Assembly: GCA_034440615.1 (NCBI GenBank)
Contig: JAOTOM010002921.1
Location: 60,169 to 124,168 of the forward strand
Source of the DNA: Ashinkailepas kermadecensis
Taxonomy: Eukaryota > Arthropoda > Thecostraca > Neolepadidae
Reading direction: 5' to 3'
Length of the DNA: 64,000 bases
A program made the position numbers and the translations under genes. This document shows, piece by piece, positions 43,536-55,495 of the stretch; within the stretch, counting starts at the first letter, position 1; each line of letters starts with the position of its first letter. The notes under the pieces are model-generated. The model was not told where the DNA came from. It saw nothing but the letters and a program-made list of their open reading frames with translations, and made no database searches.

Positions 43536-44518
43536 TTAAAGGACCACGGGCACTGGAGAGGGGAAGGGGCGAAATCCGCCCACCCTCCAATTTTTCGTAA
43601 ATAACTAACGATTTTACCGGTCGATGTGCGCCATGTTTTGCGTACCTGCATAAAAATGTCCAGCGCGTGGCTGAAAATAAGCAAAAACTAAAATGGGCAG
43701 AAAATGTTTCGAGTTAGAGGCCGTCAAAGTCAAAACATTTCGTAACGTCAGACCGCAAAAATCGGCGCTGATGCTCTTCCCGTATATCGGCAAAAGGGAA
43801 GTGTTCATGGCAATACTAGCGACTTGTTTGATGTATGTTGTTATGTTATATTGTTTCAAGATCATGCTAGGTCATCGTGGTCAAATCAGGTCAAGGTCAT
43901 GACAGGTCAATGGAACCAAATTTGCTCAACTGGAAGGTTGTCATACACACAAATGACAGTCATGCGATTCATGTCATTTTGCATGTTACTCCCTACTAAA
44001 AACTTCTGTTCTTGTCATTGTGAACCTAAGCGTTTCCGTACTTCATTCATGTACTTCAGCCCTTTCTTCGTGAAGCCGATTGCGCCGGGCCGCCCGCCGG
44101 TCCGGCGGCCAGCCCGGTACCGGTAGCTGGAACCGGTAACTGACCCGATAAAGTGCTGATATATAGGTGATCTGAGGTCAAATGTCGGATCTATCATCTG
44201 TATTGCATCATTAGTTATGTCCAAAACATTATTGATGACCAATTTGGAGCATTTAAACACAATCGCAGCGATCCATAAACATGTCAAGCCAAGCCACGCA
44301 AAACAAGCCAAATATGACATATGTGACTTCATTTGACCTTGAAGATATTGACCTAAGGTCATTAAATTTGCACACGATAGAGTTAACTAAAATACCCATA
44401 TACCCTGACAATTTCTTTACTATGGCTATAACAAGAGCCGAGATAGTATGGGGGCGGAATCCGCCCACCCCCTCTCCAGTGCGCGTTATTTTCAGGGGCC
44501 CTCCAGGGCGCGTGCTAA
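43536..44518. mobile_element. 1-kb TTAA DNA transposon, copy B
   Basis: Same order of interior motifs as copy A (CGTAACGTCAGACCGCAAAA, CCGGTAGCTGGAACCGGTAA, GACCCGATAAAGTGC). The left TIR is degraded (TTAAAGGACCACGGGCACTG). The right end is CCCTCCAGGGCGCGTGCTAA. No transposase. Confidence 0.85.
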
Positions 44519-44636
44519 CATGGGAGGAAGTGTGTCCCTACGCGTGCTAAGTCCACGTTGTTCGGTTCTCGTAGCCGTAGCTTGCCTGTGCTCAGCCCGT
44601 GCTTTCTATGCGGTTTCCATACGGTGAAGCGTTTGT

Positions 44637-45553
44637 CCCGGTATGTATGCTGCCGGTCAGGTGCAGCCAGGGCCGCTGTCTGTCAACACAGCCCGGGTAT
44701 GTGTGCTGCCGCTCAGGTGTAGCCAGGGCCGCTGTCTGTCAACACAGCCGGGTATGTGTGCTGCCGGTCAGGTGTAGCCAGGGCCGCTGTCTGTCAACAT
44801 AGCCCGAGTATGTGTGCTGCCGGTCAGGTGCAGTCAGGGCCGCTGTCTGTCAACACAGCCCGGGTATGTGTGCTGCCGGTCAGGTGCAGCCAGGGCCGCT
44901 GTCTGTCAACACAGCCCGGGTATGTGTGCTGCCGGTCAGGTGTAGCCAGGGCCGCTGTCTGTCAACACAGCCCGGGTATGTGTGCTGCCGGTCAGGTGTA
45001 GCCAGGGCCGCTGTCTGTCAACACAGCCCGGGTATGTGTGCTGCCGCTCAGGTGTAGCCAGGGCCGCTGTCTGTCAACACAGCCGGGTATGTGTGCTGCC
45101 GGTCAGGTGCAGCCAGGGCCGCTGTCTGTCAACACAGCCCGGGTATGTGTGCTGCGGTCAGGTGTAGCCAGGGCCGCTGTCTGTCAACACAGCCCGGGTA
45201 TGTGTGCTGCCGCTCAGGTGTAGCCAGGACCGCTGTCTGTCAACACAGCCCGGGTATGTGTGCTGCCGGTCAGGTGCAGCCAGGGCCGCTGTCTGTCAAC
45301 ATAGCCCGGGTATGTGTGCTGCCGGTCAGGTGTAGCCAGGGCCGCTGTCTGTCAACACAGCCCGGGTATGTGTGCTGCCGGTCAGGTGCAGCCAGGGCCG
45401 CTGTCTGTCAACATAGCCCGGGTATGTGTGCTGCCGGTCAGGTGTAGCCAGGGCCGCTGTCTGTCAACACAGCCCGGGTATGTGTGCTGCCGGTCAGGTG
45501 TAGCCAGGACCGCTGTCTGTCAACACAGCCCGAGTATGTGTGCTGTGGCCGGT
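44637..45553. repeat. 56-bp satellite, about 16 copies
   Basis: Same unit as 41873-42485 in the same orientation. Some units carry CCGCTCAGG for CCGGTCAGG or lose one to two bases (AGCCGGG, GCTGCGGTC). Confidence 0.95.
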
Positions 45554-46058
45554 AGAGCCCCGATATGGTTTTCATACAATCAGACCAAACTATTACTCAG
45601 GATAGCCAAAGCCAGATATTGGCTGCTCTCACCATGCCGGATGGCCTTTGTGGCGAAATAAACGCAGCACCACCAAGCGAGAGCATTTCAATAAAACACA
45701 TAAATATTATGGCAACATTTATCTGCATTGCATCTGGATACAGTGAGCGGTGGAAACGTTTATCCGACTGCCGTCTTCGCCACGTTTATAGGTCACCCAA
45801 TTGTTCGGCCTGTTGCTTCTCCGGCCATCGCCAGGTATTGTTTGGCCTTGGGATGGAACTGGTGGTGGCTATAGCTGGCTATTTACTACATGTTTCAGTT
45901 GAACACCGTTGGAAGTACCTGGGTTCGAACTCGGGCCTCCCGCGTGTGATTCCGTCGTACCAACCACTCCCTATTGCGGTACAATTATAACACCTTCGTC
46001 GGTGTTAGATTTGCATTTCATTTACCTCCCATGGTATGGCTGATGATTTCTCGCAGTA
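45554..46058. other. unique spacer with tRNA-like stretch
   Basis: On the minus strand at about 45905-45972, GAGTGGTTGGTACGACGGAA and GCGGGAGGCCCGAGTTCGAA resemble tRNA D-arm and T-arm (A and B boxes). The folding is too imperfect for a functional tRNA, and a tRNA-derived SINE head is more likely. The remainder holds nothing recognised. Confidence 0.4.
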
Positions 46059-46988
46059 TTAACACGCGCCCTGGAGGGCCTCTGAGAATTACGCGCACTG
46101 GAGGGGGGAGGGCGGATTCCGCCCCCCTAAGATCTCGGCTCCTAGTAAAGCTGAAGGAACGAAATTCGCAGGGTGGATGGGCACGGTAGTGAACTCTATT
46201 GTGTGCAATTTTGTGACCTTAGGTCAATATCTTCAAGGTCAAATGAGGTCAGATTGGCAAAATTTTCCGGTTTTGCGTGGCTTGGCTTGTCATAGTTATG
46301 GATTGCTGTGATTGTGTTTAAATGCTCAAAAATGGGCATCAATGATGTTTTGGACATTACTAATGATGCAATGCAGATGCTAGACCCAATATTTGTCCTC
46401 AGGTCACCTATATAGCACCACTTTATCAGGTCAGTTACCTGTTCCAGTTACCGGAACCGGCCGCCCGCCCGACTGCTCCGTCGGGCAGCTCGGAACAATC
46501 GGCTTCGTGAAGAAGGGAGTGAAGTACATGAATAAAGTATGGAAACGCAATGACAAACAGTACAAATGACAACCAGTAGTGCATTTATGGCAACATTCCA
46601 GTTGATCAAGTTTGGTTCCATTAACCTGTCATGAACTTGACCTGACTTGACCTTGGTGACCTAACATGACCTTGAAACTATACAGCATATCAATATGCAT
46701 CAAACAAGTCCCTAGTGTTGCCTAGAACACTTCCCTTTTGTCAGTATACTGGGAGCGCATCTGCGCCGATTTTTGTGGTCTGGCGCTATAACATTTTTTT
46801 TATTTAGCGGCCCCTAACTTGAAAAAATTTTCGGGTGATTTCCATTTTTCTTACTTTAAACGACGTGCCGTTCATTTGTAAGCAGGTACACCGAAAATCG
46901 CGTATATCGACCGGTAAAATCTGCAGTTATTTGCGAAAAACCGGAGGGGTGGGCGGATTTCGCCGCCCCCCTCCAGTGCGCGTGTTAA
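46059..46988. mobile_element. 1-kb TTAA DNA transposon, copy C (inverted)
   Basis: The ends are TTAACACGCGCCCTGGAGGG and CCAGTGCGCGTGTTAA. The interior matches copies A and B in reverse orientation (CTTTATCAGGTCAGTTACCT, GGTTCCATTAACCTGTCATG). TTAA lies at both edges. No transposase. Confidence 0.9.
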
Positions 46989-49162
46989 CCGGATGTGTTG
47001 CCACTATGGTTGTTTCCATTGTTCTCTCCGCCAAACTATCATACGGCTTTTTAATTCCTCGAGAAAACGTTTACTCACGACACCCCCAATTGGTGAGGTG
47101 CAGGGCTGGGTCCCGAAGGATCGGTTGGTGGCCGATACAAATATCCAATTCCGATCCAATTACGAAACACTCTTCGGATTTGAACAGCTAATATACGTCG
47201 AGTCTGCTTACAGTATTTCTGGTTTTATCCTATATCCTCACATTCCGTCTGGTGGGAATCCTTAGAGACACCCTGTGTAGCTTCCAAATTAAGCGTTGCA
47301 CAAAGCAAATGGGGTATCATAGGGGAGTCCTCGACGGACAGGGTTCGAAAATTGTATTACTTTTTAAGTTGAGATAATTTTTAAACAAAAATAGCGTTTA
47401 GATACAAATTGATTTGTCGAACGCATTATACATTTGCATATTAAGGTAATTTAGGGAGCGCAATGCATCTTTGACTCTCTCTAGGTCACGTCAACTCCGA
47501 ATAAACCACAAGAACAGCGGTGTAGCAGCATAGGCAGAGTTCACATTGCCCACTTTATTGTGACCTAACCTTAGGTAAGTTGACGGAGGTCAAGCAAATT
47601 GAACAAGGAACTTACCGCGATGCTTCTGCAGGTATACCAAGGTAAACCTGATGTTAGAAGAACATGTATATTCTAAAAATAGGAAAATTGGCTCAAAATT
47701 GACAAGTTGGCTGTGACCTCAGGTCATTGACCTGAAGTCAAACACAAATTAGAGATAAACGTTTTGGAGGCACTGCCTAATTGTACCCAGGTAGCGAGTT
47801 CCATTTCAATATCTCTTCATGTGTATCGATCCTTCAACATTTTTGGAGGTGGTTATCTTTGAACTGAGCTAGGTCAATGACATTATATGAAATAATGTTT
47901 GTATTTTCCTATCAGACACATACATAATCACGGAAAAGGTACTGACAATTTGCGGCGCTGGGTGCCGCCAATTTCTCGCTGACGCAGAAAAGCCTTAGGT
48001 GTGCGTAAAATGACCCCCTCCAGACGGGTAGGTTAGGACAACATTTAGGTAACACAATGCTATATGCTTCGAAAAAGAGTAATTTTAGTGCAAACTTTTG
48101 GCAAAAATCGATCTCTTAGAGGCAGCGTTCATGGCTCCTCATCGAACCGCCATTGGTCAGATGGAGACGATTGACTAGCATGAGACGAAACACTCATAGA
48201 TAACATATATATTTAATGGACTCCAATCATAGACAAAGAGTCGCACTAAAATGTTACGAAGATCAACTGAGGGGCACATATGACACTAGCTGCAGGCTCC
48301 ATCAACCAGTCTAGTGTGGAAAATAAGTCCCACATGGCTTCCACTACTACGACAAAACGTCCCTTTAAACCAGGAAAGATGAATAAGGTACACTTCTGAC
48401 ACAAACTGAGCCGTCCTGAATGCCCGAGTTGTTAGCACAACGGAATAAGAAGCAGGTGAAACCAAGTTGAAATCGGGATGGTTCCATTGGTGTTCATCTG
48501 CGACACATGGGAGTAGCAACTATCATAATCACCAGGTCCTCCAGAACGTATTTGACGATGGCCGACGAAGCAATTTGCGAAAATGTTGTGTAGCTAAAGT
48601 ACTTGACGAGGACGATAGTAAGAATATTTTGAACACTAGCGCTAGAAATAATAAACACATAGTTACGAACCATCCGCTAAGCGATAGTCATGCGTCGAAG
48701 CGTAAAAATATGAAGACTACAGCGACGACGATAAAAAATTACAGCAGTGAAGAAAAGGATTTAGAAACATATCTTGGGTCTTTCTAATCTGCAACAACAC
48801 ATCACTTTGTACAAAAGGCGAGAATCAAAAAGGCCTAAATCAAAAGAGAAAAGACGGACAGACAAAAAGCGCCAAGAAGCTTGGGAATATAATCCCAGAC
48901 ACATGACCAAGTTCCACCTCTTCAACCCATCATCCCGCCTTCCTCTCGGCATGGTTGGATTCCTCCTCCCCGGCAAATCGGGGACAGCCAGACAGACAGT
49001 AAAGCCAGACAGCTGTAGCAGGGCCAGCATCGCGGAGAGACAGTGAAAGTGTTTCCTTTGTTTGGCGCCTCATGCGGATCAGGCGCTTCCTCGTCCAGAC
49101 GAGGCTTCCCGAGAGCCACCGGGAGAGGAACTCGCTTGTGGTGACATGGGTGACATCACAAT
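46989..49162. other. no recognisable gene
   Basis: Mostly AT-rich unique DNA. Several TGACCT/AGGTCA words occur near 47560-47890. Short open frames (for example 48467-48787 and 48774-49046, Lys/Arg-rich) have no recognisable domain. Confidence 0.45.
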
Positions 49163-50744
49163 CAGGGCTCAAAAATAGCACCGTCCTGGCGATAGCGTCG
49201 GCGACCAGGTGCAGACTCACCAGGCCGCAGTGGCGACCAAAACGAGAAGTTTGCTTTGATATGTCCGTCAACATTTGAACCATAAATGATAGAATTACTC
49301 GATGTATCAGATATTTTCATTTAGCAGCAATGATCTTTTTCAGATCAAAAGTATACTAGGAGCGTACCACTAATGCTACCAAATGTCCCATCCCTCCGAC
49401 CTACCATATTTATACTAGAACCTCCCGTCGGCACAGGACGACGCTTTTCTGACAACCACAATGCTAAACCAATGGCATACCGTGGTCGCCAAAAGTGCCG
49501 ACGGAACGCCGACCCGCCGACCAATGTGGTCGTCGCCTAGGAATCTAGTTGTAAATGAGGAATTGGAAATCAGGCAACTCTTGGTGGCTTGTTCAGTCGT
49601 TCATTCGAAAATCGGTTGTTTACGGTACTTGTACCTAATCTTGATGGTGAATTAATGTCGCGTTTTCGTGAATTGATTGCTTGACTGCCTTGATTCATAT
49701 TGGCATTGCTGAGGTAGGTACCTAGTTAGATATCCAGGCGTGGACTTCATCCAACCATTCAAGATACTTACAGGGAGTCAGTTTGCTCCTGGAGGTCAGA
49801 GGTCAAATTGGATCAGGATAATACAGAAAGGTATATTGATGCTCCTACCTACTTAGGTACCTAGGTAGGAACCTACCTAGGTACCAGGGTACCTTCCTAG
49901 GTACAAGGATATGATCATGGGTAGCAGTGTCCAGAGTGTAAGCATTGGTAAGCTTGTTGTTTTACTTTGGATATGGCATTTTAAGACAAAAATATTATAA
50001 GAACATGTTTCATAATGGGATTAAGATGATGTAGCATGTTGCCTACCTAACCATTTACCTATTACCAGCACAAGTGCATGCATACTTTTCAGTAGGTAAC
50101 AAAGATAATATCAACATATTGATATGTAGTTGGGGCAATATATAATGAAGAAGAACGCAATATGTCAATTAAATCCTAATCTAACATAACTGCTGCAGCT
50201 AGGTGATTTTACACTTCATCCCATGTGGTATGTCAAGCCTTTCATTCTAACCTGGTCTTTTTCTTTCTTGAAATAAATATATCAGAGTCGAACACTCCAT
50301 CTTCAGAAAAAGGAAAAATCAAACATTTTCTGCAAAAAAAAGAAAGCATCACATAATTTGATTCCATTTTGAGCAGGAATGAATGGTCCCATTGTCTTAA
50401 GCATGTTCAGAAATATGAGCTCACAATATTGGGTATAATTGCAGTTTAAGGCATGCATGAGGAAAGTTTTGCACACATTTTGCCTCCATGAAGCAAACAA
50501 TAAGGCAAGGACTGGTTGGGTTAAGCTTTTCTTTTAAGTTAAAAACACTCCTGTTTTAACCCTTTTCAACACAAAAGTCTTTCTTCAAAAACAGATTGAG
50601 CTAGGGTAGGCTATGTTAGTTTTTTTTATTTGAAAATGTTTCAGAAAAAATGAATTTTATTTTTACAAGGAATGTATTTTCTTACATGGAAGGTTAGGCT
50701 AGGCTAGGTTAGGTTATGTTATGTTATGTTGCATTTGTTAATTT

Positions 50745-51598
50745 CTGTTGCGCATAATTTTTACGCTGGACGTAACGATCGCACGATGTGTCCGTACTAC
50801 CGACGTAACGACAGCACGCACGGTCTGTACCAGCGTATACAGCGAGCGTACGTATGCACGGTCTCTACAACCGGCAGTGGAACGTGCATACTCCTGTACG
50901 TACGGGCGGTCCCGGCTGGGGTGGAGTGGAGGCCGATTGTGACCTCATTTGACCCTGAAGACATTGATCAGGGGTCATGAAATGTATACTGCAGCGAGTT
51001 CACTACAGCTGTAATTCCTCAAAATTTTGTGCTTCTAGTTCAAGATCTTAGGTGGCCGACCCCCCACCGGTGAACGTTATGTGAGAGGCATGTTGACCGG
51101 GGATCTTCTGCACTTCCTACGGTAGCGTTGCTTGCACTCGAAATGTAACTGAATGTGGTACGTACGGAACCGGGCTGTTGAAATAAACAACTTTAAATGG
51201 ATATGGATGCAATGTTTCATAGGATCACAAACCCTCGCTGGGAGGTAGGTATATGACTATTTTGGTTTGAAGATACCAAAAATTGAATGCCTCATATGAC
51301 AGTGCATGCAATGCAATATGTGCAATATGCAATATGCAACTCATATGATAGTGTAAAGTAATCTAAAGTGCAACATTAACCAACGGCCCTGGCCTCTAAC
51401 GACTGTGTGATCTGGTAAAAAGCGTGACGGGGCCGAGATTTGAACCCACCATCCGTACGGAAGGCGGACACCCTAACCAACTGCGCCAATCGTCGGGCTC
51501 GTCGCGGGTCGAATACGCGATGTAGAGCATGCTGACTGAGGAGATGTTTATTTTCTCGACGATCTCCGATGAAGTGTCGCATGTTCTTTACACACCAC
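50745..51598. mobile_element. composite insertion within hAT-like copy 2
   Basis: Copy 1 is uninterrupted at the equivalent place (about 20925). The insert contains ACGTAC-rich DNA, a piece related to the small TIR element at 3810-3985 (50935-51095), and a tRNA-like sequence at 51424-51497. I did not find clear target duplications. Confidence 0.6.
51424..51497 (-). other. tRNA-like sequence, probably a SINE head
   Basis: On the minus strand GATTGGCGCAGTTGGTTAGG carries an A box and GGTGGGTTCAAATCTCGG a B box with tRNA spacing. The acceptor and T stems pair poorly, so a working tRNA is unlikely. Confidence 0.5.
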
Positions 51599-52433
51599 CT
51601 AATTTTTATGCTATATTACCCAACTCCAAGCCCATTTGTTGGTGTTATTTTGCCTACTAACTGAAAAGTATGCATATGCACAGGAAATGAGTGGTCACAT
51701 CATGTTGACTACATTCATAGAAATTGCATTGCAAAAAGAAATTCCAAGAATTCAAAAATTACCTTAAGGTGCAGAGTTACCTAATATTGTCCTGAAGTGT
51801 CATGTCCTTCTGCAAGTTAAAAAATCATCTAGTGTAAAATTTTGGGTATTATTGTGCTTTTAGATATTCACAGGACAAGTTTGACACACATTTGATTGCC
51901 ATGAAGCAAATAATATTGTTAGGTTTGGTTACATGAGGTTAGTTTAGGTGTTTTTATTGATAACAATTTTCTTCTTTTAAAAACAAGGTTGATTTTTCCT
52001 TCAAAAGCAGGTTGGGCTAGGATAGGTTAGGCTTTTCATTTGATGAATCTTGAGAAATAAGTATGAAATCTTTCTATTTTTTATATTTATTTTCTCATGG
52101 TAGCTTGGTTAGGTTATGCTATTTCTTCTGCTTTTGAACATTATTTGTATGCTATATTACCCAATTGAAGGCCACCTTTTTAGTGCTCTTCTACCTGCCA
52201 ACTGAAAAGTAAGCATTGCAGAGGAAATGAGCGGTCACATCATGTTAGCCATGTTCATAAACTGTTGGAATTGGAAGGTCCAATAATTCAAAATTACCTC
52301 AAATCATAAGTTGGCACCTATTGTGGGGACAAAATTAACTTTTACATTTTGTATTTCATTAAATTAGAAATCCTAGCATAAGATATCCAATGATAACACC
52401 TTTGCTTTACAGAGGAAAAGCATGTGATTGCTG

Positions 52434-52682
52434 ATTAGCATGTCTTGTATACAGTCTAAACTACAAATTACTGAAGCTCCTAAGATGGCAAGTGGAGAAG
52501 GTTTAGATAAAGATACCTATATGGAAGAGCATTGGAATGTAGAGCTGGTGCTGATTTGGTCTGCTTACTTTGATTTTTTTTGCCATCCACCTTGCCATGC
52601 CAGAATTTGCTGTGCCATTTCCAATTATTTTTCAAAGAAAAAAACAGCAACTCTAATATGCACACAGATCACAGCACAATGA
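52434..52682 (+). CDS. copy-2 counterpart of the ORF at 21783
   Basis: Same start (MSCIQSKLQIT) and length class as the frame in copy 1, with scattered substitutions. No known domain. May be exon-like or chance. Confidence 0.25.
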   Translation: MSMSCIQSKLQITEAPKMASGEGLDKDTYMEEHWNVELVLIWSAYFDFFCHPPCHARICCAISNYFSKKKTATLICTQITAQ

Positions 52683-53668
52683 TGGTACTTTTCTTTGCAT
52701 AGGTATCATCCAGATACTTTGAATATGATATATCTAGGATAGATGGTATTTTTCCACTCTGGCCAGGATATGGGTCTTCAGCATCCAAATCCAGTGTGAA
52801 AAGAATACATGCATATTATGCTGGATTTCAAATAAAGTAATTGTACCAGAATTTTGGTGCACTGTACAATCATTCCAGGACATGCACAGATGTGTAAAGT
52901 TTGGCTTGAAAAATATGCTTTGTTCAGGCATATTTTTGCCCAAGTTACTTATCCAGATATCTTGCATAGTATATATCTAGAATAGGTGGTATTTTTCCAC
53001 TCTGGCCAGGATATGGCTAGGGTATGGGACTCCAGCATCCAAATCCAGTGTGAAAAGAATGCATGCATGTTATACTGGACTTCAAACTGAAATAATTGTG
53101 CTAGAATTCTGGTGCACTGTATAATCATGGCACAAGTACAGATGTGTTGAGTTATGCTTGAAAGAAATGCTTCGTTGAAGCATAATTTTTGCCAAGTATC
53201 CCTGGATATGTACCAGTATTTCATTTTTTTCTGGAACTATGCTAGATATGTCTAGAGTAATATGTATTCTCAAGTTGCTTCAACATGGGCAACAACTTAA
53301 AACCAGTAAAGTTTGGTTAAATACATTTCCCTTCAATATAGCTGTCATGAGCTCTAGCATTTATGTGCATGTGATGTAAGTTTGGTGCTGTATGTCAAAA
53401 TTCTGATAGAATTCTTCAGTTTCAAAGCAAGGAGGGTTGGACATGGTTGAATTTGTTATTTAATGTTGCATTTCGAGAGCAAATGTTTAACATTCCATTC
53501 AAAAATTGTAATTTTGTCTTTCTGAACCACTAACTCCTTTCTGTATTTTCCAGTTAGCTTGGGCATGTCAATCAAACAGGAAGAAGTTTGCAGTCATTTG
53601 CAAACATCTCAATCTTTTGGTGAAAAGGTCCCATATATTATAATCCCATATATTTCAGATAATTCCCC

Positions 53669-53878
53669 ATGGACGATAATTTTCTGGATGACAAGCATCC
53701 AGTACAGGAACATTCTTTCAACCCTGGTTGGACAGAGTACATGTCAGCAGTCAGCAGGCTGGATTTGTGCTTTGCAATCCTGGATGTGGAGATAAAATGT
53801 TTGGGTGTAATTGAATATGGAGAGGATATTTTTATTCCAGCTTATGGCATCAGAATCTCGGCTTGTACTTTCCAGTAA
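53669..53878 (+). CDS. copy-2 counterpart of the ORF at 23014
   Basis: Retains KHPVQEHSFNP, CFAILDVE and FIPAYGIRISACTFQ and the same stop. No family recognised. Confidence 0.3.
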   Translation: MDDNFLDDKHPVQEHSFNPGWTEYMSAVSRLDLCFAILDVEIKCLGVIEYGEDIFIPAYGIRISACTFQ

Positions 53879-54267
53879 ATCTTGAGCACATCACAGAGCA
53901 GTTCATTGTCAAGAAACATTATTGACCTACAGGTGATAAAAATGAAGAAGATTTCCTCAAGGGGATGATGCTCGGGATGCACCAAATCCAGGATTAGCCA
54001 ATTTTTCCCAACCCCGGCAGTCACTGATCTGGCTGTATATGTAGTATGTACCCCCACCCTTGCTGATTACTATCGATCGCATATTCTTCTATGCTCAACT
54101 GAGTGGGGTGATGCCAGGGTGCAAGATTTGGTTTGTGGGTGCAGTATATTGATATATTATGGCCAGCCAAACATTTTAATTCAACTTAGCATTATTCGCG
54201 TTGAGTTAACATTATTAGCATTATTCGCTCAGTTAACCCCATTATCACCTATTATTATATTCCCTGC

Positions 54268-54774
54268 ATGCATTGCGTTTCGTGTGAACCTATTTCTTTC
54301 ATCAAGGTAAGCGGGATATCGGCCTTTGCGTCGATCCTGGCTCCGCACTGCAAGAGCCGAACTAAGAGCATGGATTCGCGTGGCTGCTTCAAGGACAGCA
54401 ACAAGAAGTTGTACAAGATAGACAACATGCGCATAGTCAGTGCCCTGCGCGCTATCCAGGCTTCGCCGACCGAGAGTGTCGTCGGCGCTGTACTGGCGGC
54501 TGCGTCTCGCCTGCATATTAGCGGGTTGATTTCCAACACCTTGCCGCCAGAGTCCGTCCACGCCGCTTACCACGTCCTGAAGAAACTGCCGTGCTCGCAG
54601 TGCAATTCTCGGCACTGGTGGTACATCTGTGGCTTATCTACATCTGTTTGGCACACATCGCGTGCTGACCACCAAAACGTCTCACATCAGTTGATCGTTC
54701 GGCAGAACGCCTCTGACGTGGCACGCAGACTGTGTCACAGAAAGAGTGCTGCAAAGAAACCCTTGCTTGAATAA
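54268..54774 (+). CDS. unrecognised 168-codon ORF in hAT-like copy 2
   Basis: The longest non-repetitive frame within the element. It includes KSRTKSMDSRGCFKDSNKKL, MRIVSALRAIQASPTESVVG, a possible Cys/His patch (CSQCNSRHWWYIC) and a basic end (RRLCHRKSAAKKPLLE). The base composition is more GC-rich than the surrounding AT-rich DNA. In copy 1 the frame is cut at about 23839 by a deletion. A pyrimidine-rich stretch with an AG before it (CTATTTCTTTCATCAAG, ends 54306) could be a splice acceptor, so it may be a captured host exon. No family recognised. Confidence 0.4.
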   Translation: MHCVSCEPISFIKVSGISAFASILAPHCKSRTKSMDSRGCFKDSNKKLYKIDNMRIVSALRAIQASPTESVVGAVLAAASRLHISGLISNTLPPESVHAAYHVLKKLPCSQCNSRHWWYICGLSTSVWHTSRADHQNVSHQLIVRQNASDVARRLCHRKSAAKKPLLE

Positions 54775-54934
54775 TTGAACAACTTTATACTTGCGAGCAT
54801 TGGGGAGGGGGGGGGGGCGATGGAATGAACTGTGATTTCCCGCTACAAGTCGTCGAGGCACCTTTAGAGTTTAGCACATCTTACGTCTGTAGAGATGTGG
54901 CAAAGTGGTAGCAACTACTTGTGATACTTGTGAT

Positions 54935-55495
54935 GACTATTTGAGGCGTCCGCTGCCGCACCTGTGAGGCGACTACTGCCACGGCTGTGAGGTGGCCACT
55001 GCTACGGCTGTGAAGCGGCCGTTATTATGTTTGTGAGGCGGCCACTGCCACGGCTGTGAGACGATGGCTGTCATGGCTGTGAGGCGGCCACTGCCACGAC
55101 TGTGAGGCGGTCACTTACCATACCTGTGAGACGGCCGCTGCCATGGCTGTGAGGCGGACACTGCCGCACCTGTGAGGCGGCTGCTGTCATGACTGTCAGG
55201 CGGCCACTTTCGCACCTGTGGGACGGCCGCTGTCATGACTGTGAGGCGGCCACAGTCATGACTGTAAGGTGGCCGCTGCTCTGGCTGTGAGGTGGCCGTT
55301 GTCAGGGCTGTGAGGAAGCCGCTGCCGCAACTGTGAGGCGGCCACTGCCACGGCTATGAGGCGGCCACTGCTGCGACTGTGAGACGCACATGGTCATGGC
55401 TGTGAGGCGGCCGCTGCCGCACCCGTGAGGCGGTCACTGTGATGGCTATGAGGTTGCCGATGCCGCGGCTGTTAGGCCGCCACTGCCGCGGTTAA
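54935..55495. repeat. 23-bp GTGAGGCGGCC array, long form
   Basis: Roughly 24 copies of GGCTGTGAGGCGGCCACTGC-type units with many substitutions. Only about five remain in copy 1. Confidence 0.9.
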
